Notes under the pieces: generated by a model
The model's database searches: none
The model's input: only the letters and a program-made list of their open reading frames with translations
Told to the model about the DNA's origin: nothing
Assembly: GCF_007828215.1 (NCBI RefSeq)
Contig: NZ_VIUE01000029.1
Span: 1-64,000 of the forward strand
DNA from: Pseudomonas sp. SJZ074
GTDB taxonomy: Bacteria > Pseudomonadota > Gammaproteobacteria > Pseudomonadales > Pseudomonadaceae
Reading direction: 5' to 3'
DNA length: 64,000 nt
In this document: piece by piece, positions 1 through 7,832 of the stretch
Position numbering within the stretch: position 1 is the stretch's first letter
Layout of the letters: every line of letters starts with the position of its first letter
Made by a program: the position numbers and the translations under genes

Positions 1-15
1 AGCTTGCCCGAGTGG

Positions 16-46
16 TATTCGCTCTGTTGAAGAACCAGAGCGAATA
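16..46 (+). terminator. hairpin at the left edge, possible terminator of an upstream gene
   Basis: TATTCGCTCTG (16-26) and CAGAGCGAATA (36-46) form a perfect 11-bp stem around a 9-nt loop. The sequence after it, TTTACC, is only weakly T-rich. It may end a gene lying left of the window. The right arm also contains GAATATTTA, which resembles the operator-like repeats further downstream, so a regulatory role is possible. Confidence 0.4.
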
Positions 47-118
47 TTTACCAAAAGGCATTTAGGGGCTAGCCCTGCACCATAGAATCTCCCACAGGGA
101 TTGCAGCGATCGCACGAC

Positions 119-162
119 TGAATATTTATTCCAATATTTGCAATTAGCGAATATTTATTCCA
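119..162. promoter_or_regulatory. two direct copies of GAATATTTATTCC upstream of the first oxidoreductase gene
   Basis: GAATATTTATTCC occurs at 120-132 and again at 149-161, 29 bp apart (start to start) and about 45 bp before the start codon at 205. A partial copy, GAATATTTA, lies at 42-50. On the other strand each reads GGAATAAATATTC, an imperfect dyad with the GGAAT half-site seen in the dyads before iolC and before the inositol ABC transporter. This suggests, but does not prove, control by an RpiR-type repressor such as IolR. Confidence 0.5.
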
Positions 163-204
163 TAAATAGCCCTCCTGAAAATAATTATTCAAAGGGCTCT
201 TCTC

Positions 205-1320
205 ATGCATGACCTCGGCATCGGTCTGATTGGCACCGGCTTCATGGGCCGTGCCCACGCCTTGGCGTTCAACAATGCCAGAGCGGTATTCGACCTCCCC
301 CTGAACCTGACCCTGGCGGCCCTGGCCGATGCCGATCCGCAGCGTGCCCGGCAATGCGCCAACAGCTGGGGGTTCGAGACGGTGCATAGCGACTGGCAAA
401 AACTGATCGACGACCCGAAGGTCCATCTGGTCGCCATCACCACTCCCAACCACCTGCATTACCCAATGGCCATGGCAGCGCTGGCGGCAGGCAAGGCAGT
501 CTATTGCGAAAAACCCCTGGCGGTGTCCCTGGAACAGGCCGAACAGATGCGCCAGGCCGCCAAGGCCGCCGGGGTGGTCACGCGGGTTGGCTACAACTAC
601 CAGCACAACCCGATCATCCAATTGGCACGGGACCTCATCCAACGCGGGGAGCTGGGGTCGATCGTCAGTTTCCAGGGCGAGTTCAGCGAAGACTTCATGG
701 CCAATCCGGCCTCGCCATGGTCATGGCGCTGCGAAGCGGCCCATGCCGGCGGTGCACTGGCGGATCTGGGCAGCCACTTGCTGGCGATGGCCCGTTACCT
801 GCTGGGCGATGTCGAAGCGGTCTGTGCCGACAGTCAGACCGTACACACCCGACGCCCCGCCAGCGCCGGCAATTCCGAACAACGCGCCATCGCGGTGGAC
901 GATCAGGTCCACGCCCTGCTGCGCTTCAGCAGTGGTGCCCGTGGCACGGTGAGCAGCAGCTGGCTCAAGCACGGCTACAAGAACCACTTGGCGTTCGAGA
1001 TCAGTGGCACTCTGGGAACACTGACATTCGATCAGGAACGGCTCAATGAACTGCGCCTGTGCCGCGCCGGCGAAACCGGTTTCCAGTGCCTGCTGGCCGG
1101 CCCGGATCTTCCTGGCTATGCCGCCTTCAGCCCCGCCGCCGGGCACCAGCTGGGCTACAACGAATTGAAAACCCTGGAGGTGCAGGAGCTGATCCTGGCA
1201 CTGGCCGGCGAAGCAGGTCACGGTACGGATTTCGAAGAAGCCTGGGCGGTGGAACGCCTGGCGGCGGCGATTCGCCTGGCGGCGCGGGAACAGCGGTGGG
1301 TGAGGCTCACTGAGCTGTAA
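205..1320 (+). CDS. Gfo/Idh/MocA family NAD(P)-dependent oxidoreductase
   Basis: A 371-residue sugar or cyclitol dehydrogenase-like protein, probably cytoplasmic. The N-terminal Rossmann fold carries GTGFMG at 10-15. CEKP at 101-104 is the family lysine motif and GGAL-DLGSH at 182-191 is the family substrate-side motif. The C-terminal half is the alpha/beta dimerisation domain. The ATG at 205 follows an AAAGGGCTC stretch. The gene is monocistronic here, with a strong hairpin after its stop. The substrate cannot be read from sequence. The upstream repeats resemble the inositol operators at 20.5 and 29.7 kb, so an inositol or other cyclitol derivative is a reasonable guess. Confidence 0.85.
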   Translation: MHDLGIGLIGTGFMGRAHALAFNNARAVFDLPLNLTLAALADADPQRARQCANSWGFETVHSDWQKLIDDPKVHLVAITTPNHLHYPMAMAALAAGKAVYCEKPLAVSLEQAEQMRQAAKAAGVVTRVGYNYQHNPIIQLARDLIQRGELGSIVSFQGEFSEDFMANPASPWSWRCEAAHAGGALADLGSHLLAMARYLLGDVEAVCADSQTVHTRRPASAGNSEQRAIAVDDQVHALLRFSSGARGTVSSSWLKHGYKNHLAFEISGTLGTLTFDQERLNELRLCRAGETGFQCLLAGPDLPGYAAFSPAAGHQLGYNELKTLEVQELILALAGEAGHGTDFEEAWAVERLAAAIRLAAREQRWVRLTEL

Positions 1321-1344
1321 CCCTCACTTAAGTGAACACGTTCC

Positions 1345-1383
1345 CTTGTGGCGAGGGGGTTCATCCCCTCGCCACAAGTTTTT
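1345..1383 (+). terminator. rho-independent terminator
   Basis: CTTGTGGCGAGGGG and CCCCTCGCCACAAG form a perfect 14-bp stem with a GTTCAT loop, followed by TTTTT on the plus strand. It ends the oxidoreductase transcript and lies between two convergent genes. The stem belongs to the TGTGGCGAGGG repeat family found at several other gene ends in this window. Confidence 0.8.
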
Positions 1384-1397
1384 GCTCAATTTCAATA

Positions 1398-2834
1398 TTA
1401 GGTTTGCAATTCGGCCAGACGCGCCGCCAGTGCCTTGGCTTGACTGGCAACGTCGGTCACCGCGGTACTTTCCCACCACATCCCACGCAACGGCGGGCCC
1501 ATGGCGAACAAACGTTCGGCGGGCTCGCCTTGAGCGTTGAGCACCGCACCGTCGGGACGGGCGGCGATGCCCAGGGCCAGTGGGCCGGGCTGGATCAGGC
1601 CGCGGGCCAGGAGCTGTTGCGGCAACGGTCTTGCGACCCGTCGCCAATCATATTCGATGCCACTGGAGTTGATCAGCGCGGCGCCCTGCACCATCGTTAA
1701 CCCCGCCTCACCCCGCCGGCGTATGCGAATCCCCACTGTCCCCTCGGTAGACTCAACCAGCCCCTTGAACGACGCCGCCTGAATCCGCAGCCGCCCCTCT
1801 TCGTGCAGGCGCGCCACCAGTTCGGCACTCAACGGCGGCGAACGATGGTGATGGCTCTCCCACCACGGCCGGACGTGCCGGACGAATTGCCGACGCTGCA
1901 CATCACTGGCCTGACTCCACAAGCGCCCGATATGGGCACGTACCGTGTCCAGCGGCGCCTGCCAATCGATGCCTTGGGCCTGGGCCTGACGGCATTGCTC
2001 ACGCAGGGCTCTCATCAATTGGCGTGGCGAACGTAGGCTGTGATCTTCAGCGAGGAAATCCGCCCAGGCGGGCGGTTGGCGCCGCACATGGGGCAGCAAG
2101 CCATGGCGGGAAAACACTTCGATGGGCCCACGGTGCCCGGCCTGCTCCAGGGAAACCACGGCATCAACCATGGTCAGCCCCGAACCGATGATCAGCACCG
2201 TGGACTGCGGATCGAGCTGGCGCATCGCAGTCACGTCCCAAGGATCCAGGGCAGCGGCATTCAGGCCAGTGGACTCGGTTTGCGGGGTTCGTGCCGCCGG
2301 GAACATGCCAGTCGCCAGCACGGCGAAACGTCCACCCAGGGTCTGGCCGTCGTTCAGCGTCAGCAGGACCCGGTCATCGGCGAGTTGCAGGTCCACCACC
2401 TCCCCTCGCACATGCTCGGCCATAGAACCGTTCGATTCGCCCAGTGCCTGGGCCTCGGCCAAACGCTGTTGCACATACAGGCCAAACATTCCGCGAGGGG
2501 GAAACAGCTCACTGACCGGCACGTGCTGCTGGTCCGACTCGGGCCAGCCACCGGCTTCGATGAAAGCGGTCAGCCATTGGGTCAGGTCGTCGGCGTTGTC
2601 CGGATCGACGCTCATCCGTGCCGCATTGCCGTTCAAGGTGTGCCCCAGCTCCACGGCACTGTAGGCCTCGCCCCGGCCCAGTTCGCTGCGCGGCTCGACG
2701 ATCAGCACCTTGCGTCGACCCGGCAGACGCAGCAATTGCGCCGCCAGCATGGTGCCGCTCAGACCGCCGCCGACAATGACCACATCGGCTTCACGGGCGA
2801 TGTCGTTCGCCTGTTGCTCCGGCGTTGTATCCAT
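1398..2834 (-). CDS. FAD/NAD(P)-binding protein (COG4529 type)
   Basis: A 478-residue predicted flavoprotein. GGGLSG at 22-27 is the FAD-binding Rossmann motif, GSGLTMVD at 217-224 the second dinucleotide site, and ATGMFP at 174-179 the conserved ATG turn. This fits the COG4529/NAD_binding_9 family, whose reaction is generally unassigned. It lies 18 bp downstream of the XRE-cupin regulator on the same strand, so the two are probably co-transcribed and the regulator may control it together with the divergent exporter. No signal peptide is visible. Confidence 0.8.
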   Translation of the reverse strand: MDTTPEQQANDIAREADVVIVGGGLSGTMLAAQLLRLPGRRKVLIVEPRSELGRGEAYSAVELGHTLNGNAARMSVDPDNADDLTQWLTAFIEAGGWPESDQQHVPVSELFPPRGMFGLYVQQRLAEAQALGESNGSMAEHVRGEVVDLQLADDRVLLTLNDGQTLGGRFAVLATGMFPAARTPQTESTGLNAAALDPWDVTAMRQLDPQSTVLIIGSGLTMVDAVVSLEQAGHRGPIEVFSRHGLLPHVRRQPPAWADFLAEDHSLRSPRQLMRALREQCRQAQAQGIDWQAPLDTVRAHIGRLWSQASDVQRRQFVRHVRPWWESHHHRSPPLSAELVARLHEEGRLRIQAASFKGLVESTEGTVGIRIRRRGEAGLTMVQGAALINSSGIEYDWRRVARPLPQQLLARGLIQPGPLALGIAARPDGAVLNAQGEPAERLFAMGPPLRGMWWESTAVTDVASQAKALAARLAELQT

Positions 2835-2852
2835 ACCGCTCTCCCCCAGGCG

Positions 2853-3428
2853 TCAAATCACCACGTTGCGTACAAATCGTACCGCCACCGGCCCCTCATT
2901 ACGATAAGCGTGGGGCTGGTTGCTGGCGAACATGAAAAACTCCCCCGAGCCTATCCGCCGCTCTTCATCGCCCAGCAGCACAGTCAGGCACCCCTCGAAT
3001 ACATAGAGTTGCACGCTCCAGCCGTCGTTATCCGGTTCAGACGCGTAGCGTTCGCCCGGCTCCAGGCGCAACTCCCACAGTTCGACTTCGCGGCTGGCAT
3101 TGGCCTTGGCCAGGAGCACGGCTTTGCTGCCGGGGATCGCGCCGGCCCAGGCCAGCTCGTTGATGCGGCTCGGATCACGGGCATCGGGCGCCTGGATCAA
3201 GTCGCTGAAAGCTACATCAAGGGCTTCGGCGACACGATCCAGGGTGCTCAGGCTGACATTCTTTTCACCGGCCTCGATGGCGACCAGCATCCGCCGGCTG
3301 ACCCCGGACAACTGTGCCAAGGCCGTCTGGCTGAGCTGCGCGGCGTGTCGCAGACGGCGGACGTTCTGACTGACGTGTTGCAGGACTGAGGCGCGCTGGC
3401 CGTTTTCTTTGTGCACGGTATGGCTCAT
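2853..3428 (-). CDS. XRE-family regulator with C-terminal cupin domain
   Basis: A 191-residue regulator. The lambda-repressor-type helix-turn-helix spans about 20-72 (LSQTALAQLSGVSRRML is the recognition region) and a cupin_2 barrel spans about 115-185, with the PGERYASE and QPHAYRNEG strands. Such proteins usually sense a small ligand through the cupin and repress neighbouring uptake or catabolic genes. A TATAAT box on its strand (3444-3449) lies only 15 nt upstream of the ATG, so the leader would be very short. A perfect 17-bp dyad at 3462-3478 lies just upstream. The start overlaps nothing if the exporter begins at 3486. Confidence 0.88.
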   Translation of the reverse strand: MSHTVHKENGQRASVLQHVSQNVRRLRHAAQLSQTALAQLSGVSRRMLVAIEAGEKNVSLSTLDRVAEALDVAFSDLIQAPDARDPSRINELAWAGAIPGSKAVLLAKANASREVELWELRLEPGERYASEPDNDGWSVQLYVFEGCLTVLLGDEERRIGSGEFFMFASNQPHAYRNEGPVAVRFVRNVVI

Positions 3429-3461
3429 TTATCGAGATTGCGCATTATACTGCCCAACTTC

Positions 3462-3478
3462 GGACGCATTGTGCGTCC
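3462..3478. promoter_or_regulatory. perfect dyad GGACGCATTGTGCGTCC, putative XRE-cupin operator
   Basis: Two 7-bp arms (GGACGCA and TGCGTCC) flank a 3-bp spacer, with no mismatches. It sits in the 57-bp gap between the divergent regulator (start 3428) and exporter (start near 3486), covering the -35 region of the regulator promoter (TATAAT at 3444-3449). Its position suggests autoregulation plus control of the exporter. Confidence 0.65.
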
Positions 3479-3485
3479 CCCTCCA

Positions 3486-4433
3486 ATGGCGCGCAAGGTC
3501 ATGGCATCGGTGAACTCCCCTCAAACTTCCTCCCGTTTCCTGCGGCTCAGCAAGGCCGAGTGCGTGCTGGTGCTGATCACCATGATCTGGGGCGGTACTT
3601 TCCTGTTGGTGCAGCACGCCATGACCGTCAGCGGGCCGATGTTTTTCGTCGGCTTGCGCTTTGCCGCCGCGGCGGCGTTCGTCGCGTTGTTCTCCTGGCG
3701 CCATCTACGGGACCTGACCCTGTTCGAACTCAAGGCCGGCTGCTTCATCGGCGTGGCGATCATGCTCGGCTACGGTTTGCAGACGGTCGGCCTGCAAACC
3801 ATCCCCAGCAGCCAGTCGGCGTTCATCACCGCGCTCTACGTGCCCTTCGTGCCGCTGTTGCAGTGGCTGGTGCTGGGCCGGCGGCCGGGTTTGATGCCGA
3901 GCATCGGCATCATGCTAGCGTTCACCGGGCTGATGCTGCTATCCGGCCCCGCCGGCGCGTCGCTGAATTTCAGTCCCGGCGAAATCACCACGCTGATCAG
4001 CGCCATCGCGATTGCCGCCGAAATCATCCTGATCAGTACCTATGCCGGCCAGGTCGATGTACGCCGGGTGACCGTGGTGCAACTGGCAAGCACCGCGGTG
4101 CTGGCGTTCCTGATGGTCGTGCCGACCCAAGAGGCGGTTCCGGGATTCTCCTGGCTGCTGCTGTTCAGCGCGGTGGGCCTGGGCGCAGCCAGCGCGGCGA
4201 TCCAGGTGGCGATGAACTGGGCGCAGAAAAGCGTCTCGCCGACCCGTGCCACGCTGATCTATGCCGGCGAGCCGGTGTGGGCCGGTATTGCGGGGCGCCT
4301 GGCGGGCGAGCGGTTGCCGGGGATTGCGCTGGTGGGTGCCGGTTTGATCGTGGCGGCGGTGATTGTCAGTGAACTCAAGACCCGGAATAGAGGTGCCATC
4401 GAGGCGGAGAAGGTGCTGGAACGGGAGGGTTGA
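3486..4433 (+). CDS. EamA/DMT-family transporter
   Basis: A 315-residue inner-membrane protein with ten predicted transmembrane helices in two EamA repeats, the usual DMT layout of drug/metabolite or amino acid exporters. The repeats begin near VLVLITMIWGGTF and SFSPGEITTLISAIAI-like segments. The open frame runs further upstream, but a start there would overlap the divergent regulator and its operator, so ATG 3486, or ATG 3501 after an AAGG, is preferred. The divergent XRE-cupin gene probably regulates it. The substrate is unknown. Confidence 0.82.
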   Translation: MARKVMASVNSPQTSSRFLRLSKAECVLVLITMIWGGTFLLVQHAMTVSGPMFFVGLRFAAAAAFVALFSWRHLRDLTLFELKAGCFIGVAIMLGYGLQTVGLQTIPSSQSAFITALYVPFVPLLQWLVLGRRPGLMPSIGIMLAFTGLMLLSGPAGASLNFSPGEITTLISAIAIAAEIILISTYAGQVDVRRVTVVQLASTAVLAFLMVVPTQEAVPGFSWLLLFSAVGLGAASAAIQVAMNWAQKSVSPTRATLIYAGEPVWAGIAGRLAGERLPGIALVGAGLIVAAVIVSELKTRNRGAIEAEKVLEREG

Positions 4434-4563
4434 GGCCTTTCCTTGAAACAACGCAAAACAGGAAAAATCCACCTATCTTGTAGGATTCTGCGACATCCTC
4501 GCGGTTGGTGATCAGACCTACGCCACGTATGATCCCCCGCAACCTCCCGCCGAATAGAAGCCT

Positions 4564-7488
4564 ATGTCACTGATAGTTCTATTGCTTTTGCCCTTCATCG
4601 GCAGCGGAATCGCGGCGCTGCTGCCGCATAACGCCCGTAACGCCGAATCGATGCTGGCAGGCCTCATCGCGCTGGTCGGCACCGTTCAGGTGGCCTTGCT
4701 CTATCCACAGATCGTCGACGGCGGCGTGATCCGTGAAGAGTATCTCTGGTTGCCCAGCCTGGGCCTGAACTTCGTGCTGCGGCTGGACGGGTTTGCCTGG
4801 TTGTTTTCGTTGCTGGTGCTGGGCATCGGTACGTTAGTGTCGTTGTACGCCCGCTATTACATGTCACCGGAAGATCCGGTGCCGCGCTTCTTCGCGTTCT
4901 TCCTGGCATTCATGGGCGCCATGCTCGGGCTGGTGATCTCCGGCAACCTGATCCAGATGGTGTTTTTCTGGGAACTGACCAGCCTGTTCTCGTTCCTGCT
5001 GATCGGCTACTGGCATCATCGCTCCGACGCACGGCGCGGCGCCTACATGGCCTTGATGGTGACCGGGGCCGGTGGGCTGTGCCTGTTGGCCGGGGTGCTG
5101 CTGCTTGGCCATGTGGTGGGCAGTTACGAGCTGGACAAGGTCCTGGCGGCGGGCGACCTGATCCGGGCCCATGCCCTCTACCCCATCCTGCTGCCGCTGA
5201 TCCTGATCGGCGCCCTGAGCAAAAGTGCCCAGTTCCCGTTCCATTTCTGGCTGCCCCACGCCATGGCCGCGCCCACGCCGGTCTCGGCCTATCTGCACTC
5301 GGCGACCATGGTCAAGGCCGGGGTATTCCTGCTGGCACGGTTGTGGCCGTCGCTGTCGGGCAGTGAACAATGGTTTTACATCGTCGGCGGTGCGGGGGCC
5401 TGTACGCTATTGCTGGGTGCCTACTGCGCGATGTTCCAGAATGACCTCAAGGGGTTGCTGGCCTATTCCACCATCAGCCACCTGGGGTTGATCACCCTGC
5501 TGCTGGGCCTGAACAGCCCGCTGGCGGCGGTGGCGGCGGTGTTTCACATTCTCAACCACGCCACCTTCAAGGCCTCGCTGTTCATGGCAGCCGGGATCAT
5601 CGACCATGAAAGCGGCACCCGGGACATTCGTAAGCTCAGCGGCCTGGTGCGGCTGATTCCCTTCACGGCGACGCTGGCAATGGTCGCCAGCGCGGCGATG
5701 GCCGGGGTGCCGTTGCTCAACGGTTTTTTGTCCAAGGAGATGTTCTTCGCCGAAACGGTGTTCATTTCCGCCACGGCCTGGGTCGAGCTGGCGCTGCCGA
5801 TCGTGGCCACCATCGCCGGGACCTTCAGCGTCGCCTACTCTCTGCGCTTCACCGTGGATGTGTTCTTCGGCCCGACGGCCACCGACCTGCCCCATACCCC
5901 CCACGAGCCACCGCGCTGGATGCGCGCGCCGGTGGAATTGCTGGTGTTCACCTGCCTGCTGGTGGGGATCTTTCCAGCCCAGGTGGTCGGTTCCTTGCTG
6001 GCGGCGGCCGCGCTGCCGGTCGTGGGCGGCGCCCTGCCCGAATACAGCCTGGCGATCTGGCATGGCCTCAATGCGCCGATGATCATGAGCCTGGTGGCGA
6101 TGTCCGGTGGCGTCGTGCTGTACCTGCTGCTGCGCAAACAGTTCAAGCGCGGGCAGATCACCCATACGCCGCTCATTGGCCGGTTCAGCGGCAAGCATCT
6201 GTTCGAGCGCTGCCTGGTGCTGATGATGCGCACCGGCCGGCGATTGGAGCGACTCATCAGTACCCGGCGCCTCCAGGCCCAACTGTTCCTCCTGGTGCTG
6301 GCCGCGGTGCTGGCCGGGCTGATCCCGATGCTGCACAGCTCGCTGGTCTGGGGCGACCGGCCGAAAATTCCCGGCTCCATCGTCTTCGTCATCCTTTGGC
6401 TGCTGGCCATCGCCTGTGCCCTGGGTGCGGCATGGCAGGCCAAGTATCACCGTCTCGCGGCCCTGACCATGGTCAGCGTCTGCGGCCTGATGACCTGCGT
6501 GACCTTCGTCTGGTTCTCCGCCCCCGACCTGGCCTTGACGCAACTGGTGGTGGAAGTGGTGACCACGGTGCTGATCCTGCTGGGCCTGCGCTGGCTGCCG
6601 CGGCGGATCGAGGACGCATCGCCGCGGCCCAACAGCGAACGGCGCGCGCGGATCCGTCGCCTGCGGGACTTGCTGTTGTCCGGCGCGGTAGGTGGCGGCA
6701 TGGCGTTGCTCTCCTACGCGATGCTGACGCGCCAGACGCCCAACGACATTTCTTCGTTCTACCTCAGCCGGGCCCTGCCCGAAGGCGGCGGCAGCAACGT
6801 GGTGAACGTGATGCTGGTGGACTTCCGTGGCTTCGACACCCTGGGGGAAATCACCGTGTTGGTGGCGGTGGCCCTGGCCGTGTTCGCCCTGTTGCGGCGT
6901 TTCCGCCCACCGAAGGAAAGCATGCAGCTACCGGCGCAGCAGCGCCTGCTGGCACCGGACGTGGTCACCGACCTGGTCAACCCGCGCCATGCCAGCGACA
7001 CCGCATTGGGCTTCATGATGGTGCCCTCGGTGCTGGTGCGCCTGCTGCTGCCGATTGCCCTGGTAGTGTCGTTCTACCTGTTCATGCGCGGCCACAACCA
7101 ACCGGGGGGCGGCTTCGTGGCCGGGCTGGTGATGTCGGTGGCGTTCATCCTGCAATACATGGTGGCCGGCACCCAGTGGGTCGAGGCGCAAATGAGCCTG
7201 CGGCCGCTGCGCTGGATGGGTACCGGGTTGTTGTTCGCCACGGCGACGGGCCTGGGGGCGATGGCCGTGGGCTATCCGTTCCTCACCACTCACACCTGGC
7301 ATTTGGAACTGCCGCTGCTGGGTGATATTCACCTGGCCAGCGCACTGTTCTTCGACATCGGCGTATATGCCGTGGTGGTCGGCTCGACGCTGCTGATCCT
7401 CACCGCGCTGGCGCACCAGTCGGTGCGGGCCCACAAGCCGGCCCTGCAATCCAAAGCCGCCGCCCCTCTCAAAGGAGCCACCCCCTGA
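4564..7488 (+). CDS. phaAB: monovalent cation/proton antiporter subunit A fused to subunit B
   Basis: A 974-residue inner-membrane subunit of the Mrp/Pha/Mnh antiporter, which exchanges Na+ or K+ for H+. Residues 1 to about 500 are homologous to NuoL (ELTSLFSFLLIGYW, then KSAQFPFHFWLPHAM with the conserved charged residues). About 600-770 is the MrpA C-terminal MbhD/E-like part, and about 815-960 is an MnhB domain (HNQPGGGFVAGLVMS). The A-B fusion is the group 2 arrangement common in proteobacteria. First gene of a six-gene operon; its stop overlaps the next start. Confidence 0.93.
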   Translation: MSLIVLLLLPFIGSGIAALLPHNARNAESMLAGLIALVGTVQVALLYPQIVDGGVIREEYLWLPSLGLNFVLRLDGFAWLFSLLVLGIGTLVSLYARYYMSPEDPVPRFFAFFLAFMGAMLGLVISGNLIQMVFFWELTSLFSFLLIGYWHHRSDARRGAYMALMVTGAGGLCLLAGVLLLGHVVGSYELDKVLAAGDLIRAHALYPILLPLILIGALSKSAQFPFHFWLPHAMAAPTPVSAYLHSATMVKAGVFLLARLWPSLSGSEQWFYIVGGAGACTLLLGAYCAMFQNDLKGLLAYSTISHLGLITLLLGLNSPLAAVAAVFHILNHATFKASLFMAAGIIDHESGTRDIRKLSGLVRLIPFTATLAMVASAAMAGVPLLNGFLSKEMFFAETVFISATAWVELALPIVATIAGTFSVAYSLRFTVDVFFGPTATDLPHTPHEPPRWMRAPVELLVFTCLLVGIFPAQVVGSLLAAAALPVVGGALPEYSLAIWHGLNAPMIMSLVAMSGGVVLYLLLRKQFKRGQITHTPLIGRFSGKHLFERCLVLMMRTGRRLERLISTRRLQAQLFLLVLAAVLAGLIPMLHSSLVWGDRPKIPGSIVFVILWLLAIACALGAAWQAKYHRLAALTMVSVCGLMTCVTFVWFSAPDLALTQLVVEVVTTVLILLGLRWLPRRIEDASPRPNSERRARIRRLRDLLLSGAVGGGMALLSYAMLTRQTPNDISSFYLSRALPEGGGSNVVNVMLVDFRGFDTLGEITVLVAVALAVFALLRRFRPPKESMQLPAQQRLLAPDVVTDLVNPRHASDTALGFMMVPSVLVRLLLPIALVVSFYLFMRGHNQPGGGFVAGLVMSVAFILQYMVAGTQWVEAQMSLRPLRWMGTGLLFATATGLGAMAVGYPFLTTHTWHLELPLLGDIHLASALFFDIGVYAVVVGSTLLILTALAHQSVRAHKPALQSKAAAPLKGATP

Positions 7489-7832
7489 TGGAAGAAGTCA
7501 TCGCTATAGCAATCGGCGTCCTGGCCGCCTCCGGCGTCTGGCTGGTGTTGCGGCCGCGGACCTTCCAGGTGGTCATGGGCCTGTGCCTGCTGTCCTACGG
7601 CGTCAACCTGTTCATCTTCAGCATGGGCAGTCTGTTCATCGGCAAGGAGCCGATCATCAAGGACGGCGTACCCCAGGATCTGCTGCACTACACCGACCCG
7701 CTGCCCCAGGCCCTGGTGCTGACCGCCATCGTCATCAGCTTCGCCATGACCGCGCTGTTCCTGGTGGTATTGCTGGCCTCCCGGGGCCTGACCGGCACCG
7801 ACCATGTGGACGGCCGGGAGCCCAGGGAATGA
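7488..7832 (+). CDS. phaC: Mrp antiporter subunit C
   Basis: A 114-residue NuoK-like membrane protein with three helices. The segments GVNLFIFSMG and DPLPQALVLTAIVISFAMTA are the family signature. It starts at the last base of the phaAB stop codon and its own stop overlaps the phaD start (ATGA), so the operon is translationally coupled. It forms part of the seven-subunit-equivalent membrane complex. The length matches MnhC/MrpC. Confidence 0.93.
   Translation: MEEVIAIAIGVLAASGVWLVLRPRTFQVVMGLCLLSYGVNLFIFSMGSLFIGKEPIIKDGVPQDLLHYTDPLPQALVLTAIVISFAMTALFLVVLLASRGLTGTDHVDGREPRE

Noticed and set aside
7583-7828. N-terminal extension of phaD
   Set aside because: The open frame reaches into phaC, but the first 82 codons are rich in Pro, Arg and His and unlike the family. 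ATG 7829 with 4-bp overlap is the natural start.
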